NCBI RefSeq assembly: GCF_900205755.1
Contig: NZ_OANS01000003.1
Span: 124,001-188,000, forward strand
Direction: 5' to 3'
DNA from: Polynucleobacter meluiroseus
Lineage (GTDB): Bacteria > Pseudomonadota > Gammaproteobacteria > Burkholderiales > Burkholderiaceae
Length of the DNA: 64,000 nucleotides
In this document: one piece after another, positions 56,974 through 64,000 of the stretch
Layout of the letters: every line of letters begins with the position of its first letter
Numbering within the stretch: the first letter of the stretch is position 1
Position numbers and translations under genes: made by a program
Notes under the pieces: generated by a model
The model's database searches: none
What the model saw: only the letters and a program-made list of their open reading frames with translations
Told to the model about the DNA's origin: nothing

Positions 56974-58290
56974 TTATTGGTCTTCTGGCTTGGAATGGGA
57001 GGTAAATAATTTGGGGAGTAGCTTGATCAGGGCGTCGCGCTCGGCACCATTCGAATGTTGAAGCGCATGGAGTGAGCCGTGCAAGAATTTATTGGTTAAG
57101 CCTTGGGCTAAGGTGTTGAGCACTTCCATCGGGTCATCACCCCGCATCAAGTGCTTCATCGCCCGCTCTAATTCAAGCTGTCGCAAGCGCTCCCCTTGTT
57201 GCTGAATATCCAAAATCAATGGCACGGTTTTGCGCCCTTGCATCCAATGCATAAAGTTGCCAACCCGATCTTCAATGATGGCCTCCGCCTGGCTCACTGC
57301 TGCTTGACGTAAAGAGGTGCCCGTTTGGATCATCACTCCTAAGTCATCAATGGTGTAGAGGTAGATATCGTTTAAGCGCGCTATTTCGGGTTCAAAGTCA
57401 CGTGGTACGGCCAGATCAATCATGACCATGGGTTTATGGCGGCGTTGCTTCAGCGCACTCTCGACCATGCCTAAACCGATAATGGGCAGAGTGGATGCGG
57501 TGCTAGAAACAATCACATCAAACTCGTGAAGACGACTGGGTAGCTCGGATAACTTAAAGGACTCTGACTCTACATTTTGATCTGAAACGGCATCAGCTAG
57601 TTCTTGGCCGCGCTCAATGGTGCGATTGGCAATTGCAACGCTCTTGGGTTTTTTTGCTACAAAGTGCGTTGCACATAAATTGATCATGTCGCCAGCGCCG
57701 ATAAAAAGGACGCGTTGATCGGCGATGGTTTCAAAGATGCGTTCAGTTAGGCGTACTGAGGCGGCGGCCATGGAGATGGAGTGGGCGCCAATCTCCGTTG
57801 AGCCCCGAACCTCCTTAGCGACCGCAAACGATTTCTGAAATAGTTGGTTTAAATAAGTACCCAGCACCCCCGCATCGTTGGCAGTGCGGACAGCGTCTTT
57901 CATTTGCCCCAAAATCTGAGTTTCCCCAATGACCATCGAATCTAAACCGCAAGCCACTCTAAAGGCATGGCGAACTGCATCTGATTGAGGTAAGGAATAA
58001 ATATGGGGGAGCAAGCTGCTAGGAGCTAATTTTTGGGATTTAGCCAACCAATCGAGTGTGGCTTCATGTAAAAAACTGGCCGCAACCTCATCGTTTGCTG
58101 CGCAATAGAGTTCGGTACGATTGCAGGTAGATAAAATAGTTGTTTCTGGCAGCTCGACCTGATTCACGCCAATAAGATATTGGCGAAGGTCGTGCAACGC
58201 TTCTTGGAGAAATTCAGGGGCAAAAGCAACTTTTTCCCGAATGGCAACCGGCGCTGTGTGATGATTAATGCCCAGTGTCAACAGCTTCAT
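56974..58290 (-). CDS. hemA: Glutamyl-tRNA reductase
   Basis: HemA reduces glutamyl-tRNA to glutamate-1-semialdehyde, the first committed haem step in this C5 pathway. The catalytic Cys is in [29 protein letters not shown] and the NADPH motif [15 protein letters not shown] are present. Length is 438 residues. The ATG has no ribosome binding site, and on the coding strand a perfect TATAAT lies 7 nt before it. It heads a hemA-prfA-prmC-grxD run. Confidence 0.98.
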   Translation of the reverse strand: MKLLTLGINHHTAPVAIREKVAFAPEFLQEALHDLRQYLIGVNQVELPETTILSTCNRTELYCAANDEVAASFLHEATLDWLAKSQKLAPSSLLPHIYSLPQSDAVRHAFRVACGLDSMVIGETQILGQMKDAVRTANDAGVLGTYLNQLFQKSFAVAKEVRGSTEIGAHSISMAAASVRLTERIFETIADQRVLFIGAGDMINLCATHFVAKKPKSVAIANRTIERGQELADAVSDQNVESESFKLSELPSRLHEFDVIVSSTASTLPIIGLGMVESALKQRRHKPMVMIDLAVPRDFEPEIARLNDIYLYTIDDLGVMIQTGTSLRQAAVSQAEAIIEDRVGNFMHWMQGRKTVPLILDIQQQGERLRQLELERAMKHLMRGDDPMEVLNTLAQGLTNKFLHGSLHALQHSNGAERDALIKLLPKLFTSHSKPEDQ

Positions 58291-58297
58291 GGGCTTG

Positions 58298-58303
58298 ATT
58301 ATA
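58298..58303 (-). promoter_or_regulatory. Consensus -10 box just upstream of hemA
   Basis: The minus strand reads TATAAT at 58298-58303, then 7 nt, then the hemA ATG. Transcription would begin at or very near the A of the start codon. No good -35 box was found at the usual spacing. Confidence 0.5.
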
Positions 58304-58321
58304 GAATTGAAGCAGCTTTTA

Positions 58322-58591
58322 ATGGGGGCAGCGATGGGGTTTTTGGCTTTTCTGGTGATCGGTGGCTTAACAGGGGCCTTGGCGCTCTTCTTTTATCCGG
58401 GCCCAAGGGCTGTCAAACCTAGCTTGTTACGCTACCTAGTCGCAATCTTCATAGGCTTCGCTGCGGCTTACGCTTGCTCACTTATGGGCCAAACCACAGG
58501 ATTTTTCCAAGCCGGGCAAATGTTGGAGTGGCTATCTGCCGTTCTTGCGGCATGCATTGCCGGCATTCTCTACGCAATATTGTCTAAATAG
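58322..58591 (+). CDS. Small three-helix membrane protein of unknown function
   Basis: The 89-residue protein is almost wholly membrane-embedded: helices at about residues 5-24 ([19 protein letters not shown]), 36-56 ([17 protein letters not shown]) and 68-87 ([18 protein letters not shown]), with a positively charged RAVKPS loop. Upstream in-frame ATGs at 58268 and 58289 would overlap the start of divergent hemA, so 58322 is the conservative choice. No family is recognised. It stands alone between hemA and ung. Confidence 0.65.
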   Translation: MGAAMGFLAFLVIGGLTGALALFFYPGPRAVKPSLLRYLVAIFIGFAAAYACSLMGQTTGFFQAGQMLEWLSAVLAACIAGILYAILSK

Positions 58592-58607
58592 ACCTCAGGC
58601 TTAGTTA

Positions 58608-59342
58608 CTAACGCTTTTCCACCCAATCAATCGGCGTCATGCCATGCTCAGAGAGCCATTGATTGGTCTTGGTAAAGTGATTGCAACTCGCTTTGTCGCC
58701 CACCTCTAAAAAAGGCTGATGTGTTTTGTAGACGCCCAAACCTGAGGGATGAGATGCTTGCAAAATCAATTGATTGATACCCGAACTAATTAAGGGGAGT
58801 TTCGCTTGAGCATGCGCACCCCACAGCATCCATACCAAGTTGGGTTTGTGCTCTGCTAAGGCGCCAATTAATCGTTCGATCAAGGATTTCCATCCTAACG
58901 AAGTATGACTGCCTGCCTCGCCTAACTTGACGCTTAAGGCGGTATTCAGCAGTAATACACCCTGCTTAGCCCAAATATGGAGATCACCGTGTGGCAACAC
59001 ACCAAATCCCTCTAAAGCGAGCGCCTTGCTAATGTTGCGTAAGGAGCTTGGAAATTGCCTTGAATTTTTAGGAATCTGCTGCGGTATGGAAAAAGCAAGG
59101 CCTTGAGCAATGCCGGGGGAGTGATAAGGATCTTGTCCCAAGATCACCGCTTTCACTTCTGCAACAGGGGTGAGTGTGAGTGCCTTGAAAAAATTCTCTG
59201 GATCAGGCCGTACTAGATTGCCGCCCAAATTGACTTCCGCTTGAAGCCGGCTTTGCAGGCTAAGCCATTGCGCGGTGTCAAAATAATTCCCTAGTAGCGC
59301 ACGCCAATCTGGCGGTATGGCATCAGCAGTAAATGCGTACAT
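58608..59342 (-). CDS. ung: Uracil-DNA glycosylase
   Basis: UNG removes uracil from DNA. The catalytic-water motif GQDPYHSPGIAQGLAFS (Asp general base) and the minor-groove HPSGLG motif are present, and VLLLNTALSVKLGEAGSH matches the conserved core. Length is 244 residues. Its ATG shares one base with the stop of the upstream M61 peptidase gene, so the two are translationally coupled. Confidence 0.99.
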   Translation of the reverse strand: MYAFTADAIPPDWRALLGNYFDTAQWLSLQSRLQAEVNLGGNLVRPDPENFFKALTLTPVAEVKAVILGQDPYHSPGIAQGLAFSIPQQIPKNSRQFPSSLRNISKALALEGFGVLPHGDLHIWAKQGVLLLNTALSVKLGEAGSHTSLGWKSLIERLIGALAEHKPNLVWMLWGAHAQAKLPLISSGINQLILQASHPSGLGVYKTHQPFLEVGDKASCNHFTKTNQWLSEHGMTPIDWVEKR

Positions 59343-61129
59343 TACTCGGCGGGCAGCAGTTCATACTGAATTGGTAGCTGGTGAGGCGCTAATACAGCCA
59401 TGCACTCTTGTTCCAGATCATCTCGGTAAAAACACATCACAAAGGGCTTACCCTCTGTCAGGGTGCCCACGATTCTATCTAAGCTCATCGCCGTAACTCG
59501 TTGACCGTTGATACTGGCAAGTAAGTCGCCAGGAGCCAGCCCCGCGACTTGCAATGCGCCGCCATCGAGGACGTGGGTTAACTTAAGCCAACCCTGCGCT
59601 TCCGAGTAGCGTAGCCCTAATTGCAGCTTATTTCTTTCTAGTCTTGAGGGCAGTTTTGTTTTTACTAAAACAATGCGAGGATCAAACCATTTTTGCAGGG
59701 GAATATCTTCCACTCCAAAAATATAGAGCGATTTAAAGCGATTCCAAGTTTGCGTAAAGCCGTTTCCTAGTAGCTCCAGAATTAGCATATCTAAGCCATC
59801 TTCAGCGATGCCCATGTGTGTGCGACCATGGCGATCCCAAATCAAGCGCATGAGATCATCAAGGGATTGCCGATTGTGCGTAAACTCGCGAATCTTCAGG
59901 TCCAGGCCTAATGCAAGTAAGGCGCCTTTCCCGTAATAGCTAACAACCGCATTGGGAGTGTTTTCATTGACTTGGTAGTACTTGGTCCAGGCATCAAATG
60001 AACTATCAGCCACACTCTGTTTATGTCTTCCAGGCCCGCGCAAAACCGTATTCCAATTATTGGCGACTAATTTCAAATAGGATTTGAGATCAATGCGCTG
60101 GCTGCGGAACAGTTGGAGCTCATCGTAGTAGCTCGTAAAGCCCTCAAATAACCAAAGTAACCGGGTATGGTTGCGGCGCTCCAATTGATAGGGCTGGAAG
60201 GCCGTTGGCTGGATGCGCTTCACCAGCCAGGCATGAAAATACTCATGACTACACAGCCCAAGAAATTCTCGATAACTCGCTTCGTCTAGCGGTACGTTGA
60301 GTTGCGGTATTTGATCGCGCTTGCATAGTAAAGCGGTGCTATTGCGATGCTCAAGACCGCCGTATCCAGAAAGAACCGCATTGACTAAAAAGAGATAACT
60401 CTGAAAGGGCGCCTGCTGAGTTTGCGGTTCAAATAAAGCAATAGTGCAAGCGCAAATTGCCTGAAGATCTTTGGCAATGCGTTGCAGGTTAATCGGATGG
60501 AGGCAGCCCTGAACGGCCATAGTGTGGGGCACGCCATTCACCTGCCATTGTGCTAGCTGAAAATCTCCGAAGGCCACCGGATGATCTAGGAGATCATCAT
60601 AATTTTTGGCTAAGTAAAAGCCGTAGCCCTGTGAATCTAATTTGACAGAGCGCAAGCCGGTCTGTACTGACCACCCTGAAGCATAAGAATCATTTGGCGG
60701 AATCAGAATCAGCGCGCATGGCAAATCCTCTTGACCTTGAGCGGACAAACAAAGACTGCTGGCATTAAAAAAAGCACGTTCATTATTTAAGAAAGCCGCA
60801 CGCACCGAAGAATCAAATGCATATACCGTAGTAAGTACTTCTACTGGACCACTTACCTTAGGCAAAAGCCATTGGTCGTTATCAATCCGCTCTAATGGCA
60901 AGCTATCTGTTGGGCTGCTCACTTCATAGGCTTTAATCGATTCGATATGCTTACTAAAATCACGAATGAGATAACTTCCCGGAATCCATGCAGGCATTTG
61001 TAATTGCTGTCCGTCTGGATTGGGATTCTCAATGCGCAATTTCACATGAAAGCGGTGGCCATGAAGGTCGGCCAACCAAACAGTGTATTGAATGGCGGGC
61101 ATATCTAAGTGATGAATAGCTTGCTGCAT
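59342..61129 (-). CDS. M61 (glycyl aminopeptidase) family peptidase with PDZ domain
   Basis: The 595-residue protein has an N-terminal beta domain (PAIQYTVWLADLHGHRFHV..QMPAWIPGSYLIRDFSKHI) and a gluzincin site HEYFH in LCSHEYFHAWLVKRIQP, with the third ligand Glu likely in LWLFEGFTSYYDELQL. A PDZ domain near the C-terminus carries LDGGALQVAGLAPGDLLASINGQ. The substrate is unknown; no signal peptide is visible. It lies 14 nt downstream of dsbC and overlaps ung by 1 nt. Confidence 0.94.
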   Translation of the reverse strand: MQQAIHHLDMPAIQYTVWLADLHGHRFHVKLRIENPNPDGQQLQMPAWIPGSYLIRDFSKHIESIKAYEVSSPTDSLPLERIDNDQWLLPKVSGPVEVLTTVYAFDSSVRAAFLNNERAFFNASSLCLSAQGQEDLPCALILIPPNDSYASGWSVQTGLRSVKLDSQGYGFYLAKNYDDLLDHPVAFGDFQLAQWQVNGVPHTMAVQGCLHPINLQRIAKDLQAICACTIALFEPQTQQAPFQSYLFLVNAVLSGYGGLEHRNSTALLCKRDQIPQLNVPLDEASYREFLGLCSHEYFHAWLVKRIQPTAFQPYQLERRNHTRLLWLFEGFTSYYDELQLFRSQRIDLKSYLKLVANNWNTVLRGPGRHKQSVADSSFDAWTKYYQVNENTPNAVVSYYGKGALLALGLDLKIREFTHNRQSLDDLMRLIWDRHGRTHMGIAEDGLDMLILELLGNGFTQTWNRFKSLYIFGVEDIPLQKWFDPRIVLVKTKLPSRLERNKLQLGLRYSEAQGWLKLTHVLDGGALQVAGLAPGDLLASINGQRVTAMSLDRIVGTLTEGKPFVMCFYRDDLEQECMAVLAPHQLPIQYELLPAE

Positions 61130-61143
61130 ATTTTTAGGTTTGT

Positions 61144-61860
61144 TTATTTAGGGGATCCGAGCTTTTTTTCAATATCAGAAATTTGAGCCGCACCCGGAAT
61201 GCGACTACCATCCAAGAAGAAGAGGGTAGGCGTTCCCGTGATGCCATAAGTTTTCGCTAAGGCCAAATTTTTATCAAGTGGGGTTGAGCAATCACCTTTA
61301 CCTGATGGAGCTACGCCGCTAATCATCCAGTCGTTATACATTTTTTGCGGATCAGCCGCGCACCAAATTTGCTTTGATTTCTGCAGAGAATCTGCCGAAA
61401 GAATGGGAATGAGATAGGTGTAGATAGTCACATTGTCCAATTGCTGCATTGATTTCTCAAGACGCTTGCAGTAGCCGCAATTGGGATCGGAAAACACAGC
61501 CATCTGACGACTGCCATTGCCACGCACGGACTTAATGGCATTTGCCTGAGGTAAGTCACTCCATTTAATCCGGTTCAGATCAGCTTGTCTTTGCTCGGTA
61601 ATATTTTTTCCGGTGGCGATCTCAATCATTTCACCTTGGATTAAGTACTTACTGTTAGCGTCCGTATAAAACACTTCATTACCAACGAGTACCTCGTACA
61701 CCTCTGAAATGGGAGAGGCGGTGACGGCTCTAATTTTGGCGCTCGTCCCCATTTTTTTCTGGAGATCCACCTTAATTTGATTCTCGGATTGCGCATTGAC
61801 AACTCCAGAGCAGAGAAGTGCAATGAAGCTTAGCCCCAAAATAACTTTATTCAAAATCAA
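61144..61860 (-). CDS. dsbC: Thiol:disulfide interchange protein DsbC
   Basis: A signal peptide ends near VVNA (about residue 23). An N-terminal dimerisation domain (about 24-85) is followed by a thioredoxin-fold domain with active site CGYC (FSDPNCGYCKRLE) and the cis-Pro loop GTPTLFF. DsbC isomerises wrong disulfides and is kept reduced by DsbD (1945-3624). A second Cys pair (C..C near WCAADPQKMYNDWM..GDC) is present. Length is 238 residues. It overlaps the ubiH-type gene by 14 nt. Confidence 0.97.
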   Translation of the reverse strand: MILNKVILGLSFIALLCSGVVNAQSENQIKVDLQKKMGTSAKIRAVTASPISEVYEVLVGNEVFYTDANSKYLIQGEMIEIATGKNITEQRQADLNRIKWSDLPQANAIKSVRGNGSRQMAVFSDPNCGYCKRLEKSMQQLDNVTIYTYLIPILSADSLQKSKQIWCAADPQKMYNDWMISGVAPSGKGDCSTPLDKNLALAKTYGITGTPTLFFLDGSRIPGAAQISDIEKKLGSPK

Positions 61861-63121
61861 CCTTTCCTAAAGCGCGTTCAATCAGGCGCTGTTTAATAAA
61901 GTGGCTACGATTTACCATATGGAGACCCCAGTTCCGCAATTGCCTTTCGGTATCACTGCTCGCTGAAAATAGTTTTTTAAGCTTATCCGTTACCCATAAT
62001 ATGGCACTTGTATCACCCTGACGTTCGCGTTCATAACGTCGCAATAACACGCGGTCATTTGGCAATCTAAATGCTTCACGCTTGCCTAGAATATGAACTA
62101 AGGCAGCAACATCGCGTAAGCCCAAGTTAAGCCCTTGGCCGGCAAGTGGGTGGATTACATGAGCCGCATCTCCGATCAGGGCAATTTTGGGATTACCTTC
62201 TGGGCCGATAAAACGTTGAGCTTGAATTTTCCTTAGAGGAAAAGTGGCTGGAATAGAGTTCAATGTGAGGGTGCCAAGTTGCCGAAGAATTTCCCCATTA
62301 GCAAGTGAGGCAAACTTCTGAGACCAGGCTGCTTGGTCCAGCGCAAGCAGTTCCTCTGCATTGCTTGGGGAGGTGGACCACACCATCGATACTTGTTTGT
62401 GAGGCAGTGGCAGCATTGCAATGATGTCTCCCCCTGGCAAGAACCATTGATAGGCCGTCTCTAAGTGGGGGTATTCACACCGCCAGTTAATCACCACAGC
62501 GTTTTGCGAATAACTCTCTTCATTAGTAGATATTTGTAATTCCGAGCGAATGGGTGAATTTGCCCCATCGGCGGCAACAACTAAGAGCGCACGCAGCAAG
62601 CCGCCATTTTTGAGATGAAGTGTTGTGCCGGTACTGTCAATTTCTAGCTTTTCAACGACATCCGTTACTCGCTCCAGTTTATTTTGAAAGCGCGAGGCCT
62701 GATCTAGCATATGCTCTATCAGGTTAGACTCGCCGATCCAAGCAAGTTGAGGAACCCCTGCCTCAAATGCGGAAAGATGGAGTTGATCGTGTTTTTCTCC
62801 GCGATCGCCGAAAATACGCATATCTCTGACAGGCTGCATCCGGCCATGATCCAAGGCATCCCAAATTTGTAAATGGGCTAATAATTGCTGGGTTCCTGGG
62901 GAAAAGGCATAAATACGCTGGCCCCACTGATCACCCCCTGGCGCAGGGATTGGCTCATTGAAATCGGGTGCGACTTGAATCGTTTGCAGACCTAATTGGG
63001 CTAAACCTAGCGCGCAAGCCTTACCCACAATGCCTCCGCCAACCACCACTACATCCACAGTGCGGATTTGGCTGGAATTAGACGGGGAGTTTGGCGGGTT
63101 GTGGGACTGAATATTCGACAT
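61847..63121 (-). CDS. UbiH/UbiF-family FAD-dependent hydroxylase
   Basis: The enzyme has the FAD Rossmann motif VVVGGGIVGKACALGLAQLG, the DG motif VVAADGANSPIR, and the GD motif ALIGDAAHVIHPLAGQGLNLGLRD, all typical of ubiquinone-ring hydroxylases. Which ring position it modifies (UbiH, UbiF or UbiM type) cannot be decided by eye. Length is 424 residues. It is divergent from ychF across 40 bp; a TATCAT lies 6 nt before its ATG on the coding strand. Confidence 0.94.
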   Translation of the reverse strand: MSNIQSHNPPNSPSNSSQIRTVDVVVVGGGIVGKACALGLAQLGLQTIQVAPDFNEPIPAPGGDQWGQRIYAFSPGTQQLLAHLQIWDALDHGRMQPVRDMRIFGDRGEKHDQLHLSAFEAGVPQLAWIGESNLIEHMLDQASRFQNKLERVTDVVEKLEIDSTGTTLHLKNGGLLRALLVVAADGANSPIRSELQISTNEESYSQNAVVINWRCEYPHLETAYQWFLPGGDIIAMLPLPHKQVSMVWSTSPSNAEELLALDQAAWSQKFASLANGEILRQLGTLTLNSIPATFPLRKIQAQRFIGPEGNPKIALIGDAAHVIHPLAGQGLNLGLRDVAALVHILGKREAFRLPNDRVLLRRYERERQGDTSAILWVTDKLKKLFSASSDTERQLRNWGLHMVNRSHFIKQRLIERALGKVDFE

Positions 63122-63161
63122 ATCTTGATGATATAGAAACCAGCCCCTTTACAATGTGTGC
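63122..63161. promoter_or_regulatory. Overlapping back-to-back promoters of the ubiH-type gene and ychF
   Basis: In this 40-bp spacer the plus strand has TTGATG (63125-63130) and TACAAT (63150-63155), the latter 6 nt before the ychF ATG. The minus strand has TTGTAA (plus 63149-63154) and TATCAT (plus 63128-63133), the latter 6 nt before the ubiH ATG. Each -35 candidate thus overlaps the other promoter's -10. Spacers of 19 and 15 nt are not ideal. Confidence 0.45.
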
Positions 63162-64000
63162 ATGTCTTTAAAATGTGGCATCGTCGGCCTGCCTAACGTC
63201 GGCAAATCTACCCTCTTTAACGCGCTTACCAAGGCCGGAATTGCGGCAGAAAACTATCCTTTCTGCACAATCGAGCCTAACGTAGGAATCGTTGAGGTCC
63301 CTGATCCTCGTCTCGCCGCTTTGGCCCAGATCGTCAAGCCCGAGCGCATCGTGCCTGCTGCCGTCGAATTCGTCGACATTGCTGGCCTAGTTGCCGGCGC
63401 CTCTAAGGGTGAGGGACTTGGCAATCAATTCTTGGCGAATATTCGGGAAACCGACGCCATCACCCATGTGGTGCGGTGCTTTGACGATGCAAACGTGATT
63501 CACGTTGCCGGAAAAATTGACCCTATTTCAGATATCGGCGTGATTGATACTGAGCTGGCTTTATCGGATCTGACTACGGTTGAAAAAACACTGAACCGTT
63601 CTAGTAAGGCTGCCAAGTCGGGTAACGATAAAGACGCTGCCGCTTTGGTGGCTGTGCTCACTAAAGTTCAAGCGCATTTAGATCAAGCTCAGCCCGTGCG
63701 AAGTATGAGTTTGAGCGAAGACGAGCTACTTCTGCTTAAGCCACTCTGTTTAATTACCGCTAAGCCGGCTATGTATATTGCCAACGTCAAAGAAGACGGA
63801 TTTACTAATAATCCCCATTTAGAAGCCGTCTTGCAACATGCTGCGAAAGAAGGCGCCCCAGTAGTGGCTGTCTGCGCGGCAATCGAAGCAGAAATCGCTG
63901 ATTTAGAAGATGCCGATAAAGTGGAATTCTTGGCTGACCTGGGCATGGAAGAATCCGGCTTAGATCGGGTGATTCGAGCGGGCTACAAATTGCTAGGTTT
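63162..64000 (+). CDS. ychF: Redox-regulated ATPase YchF/Obg-like, N-terminal part (cut by window edge)
   Basis: The ATG at 63162 opens a frame of 279 complete codons that runs off the window; full-length YchF is about 363 residues. The P-loop [14 protein letters not shown], the switch region [33 protein letters not shown] and NVKEDGF (nucleotide-specificity NxxE motif) are diagnostic. YchF binds ATP more than GTP and associates with ribosomes. No ribosome binding site is seen, and a TACAAT lies 6 nt before the ATG. Confidence 0.97.
   Translation, partial: MSLKCGIVGLPNVGKSTLFNALTKAGIAAENYPFCTIEPNVGIVEVPDPRLAALAQIVKPERIVPAAVEFVDIAGLVAGASKGEGLGNQFLANIRETDAITHVVRCFDDANVIHVAGKIDPISDIGVIDTELALSDLTTVEKTLNRSSKAAKSGNDKDAAALVAVLTKVQAHLDQAQPVRSMSLSEDELLLLKPLCLITAKPAMYIANVKEDGFTNNPHLEAVLQHAAKEGAPVVAVCAAIEAEIADLEDADKVEFLADLGMEESGLDRVIRAGYKLLG

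Overview
This window is chromosomal DNA from a betaproteobacterium of order Burkholderiales. Gene content and order best fit a small-genome freshwater Polynucleobacter-type organism; the genus is an inference from synteny and product style, not from a search. Supporting signs are the rpoA-rplQ end of the ribosomal supercluster, the mlaFEDACB - ABC exporter - bolA - murA - hisG order, petABC followed by sspAB, a short PilQ secretin next to aroK-aroB, a phasin, a Gram-negative porin, and very short intergenic gaps. No prophage, CRISPR array, rRNA or complete insertion sequence was seen.

Layout. 1-1583: end of the ribosomal cluster (rpsD, rpoA, rplQ) with a strong terminator. 1607-9714: cutA-dsbD, hemB-engB, cytochrome c4, lysA-lptM, cyaY, aroB-aroK. 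9727-14704: a reduced pilus-secretin locus (PilP-like protein and PilQ), divergent from PBP1A, which is followed by a RAYT-like Y1 transposase and an inverted repeat. 14887-21148: gltBD glutamate synthase. 21162-26580: retrograde phospholipid transport (mlaFEDACB) and an ABC-2 exporter. 26634-35804: bolA-like gene, murA and the histidine genes hisGD-(hisC inverted)-BHAF-(hicAB inserted)-IE. 35841-37758: hinT and tatABC. 37972-40182: a RelE-type toxin-antitoxin pair and a Sel1-repeat protein. 40391-45503: porin, GT41 SPINDLY-type glycosyltransferase, HtrA-type protease, MscL. 45639-49583: cytochrome bc1 (petABC) and sspAB. 49602-52518: tRNA-Thr(TGT), a DUF5672 protein, a methyltransferase and an MHS-type transporter. 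52681-64000: phasin, rmuC, grxD-prmC-prfA-hemA, a small membrane protein, ung, an M61 peptidase, dsbC, a UbiH-type hydroxylase, and the start of ychF.

Functional links. The Rieske protein has a twin-arginine N-terminus and the Tat translocase is in the same window; cytochrome c4 can accept electrons from bc1. DsbD and DsbC form the disulfide isomerisation branch. HemB and HemA serve early haem synthesis. PrmC methylates the release factor PrfA encoded beside it. All histidine genes except hisZ are here, although HisG is the short form that needs HisZ.

Most interesting points. (1) Several unlinked genes with no Shine-Dalgarno sequence have a -10-like hexamer 6-7 nt before the start codon (hemA, ychF, ubiH, mrcA, hicA, the RelE-type toxin), which suggests leaderless transcripts. 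(2) Two near-identical TGC-N3-GCA palindromes 55 bp apart precede the phasin gene. (3) The ubiH/ychF divergent promoters appear to overlap in 40 bp. (4) The pil locus is reduced and has an unusual PilP-like partner. (5) The his cluster is interrupted twice, by an inverted hisC and by an antisense hicAB module. No clearly new multigene system was found.
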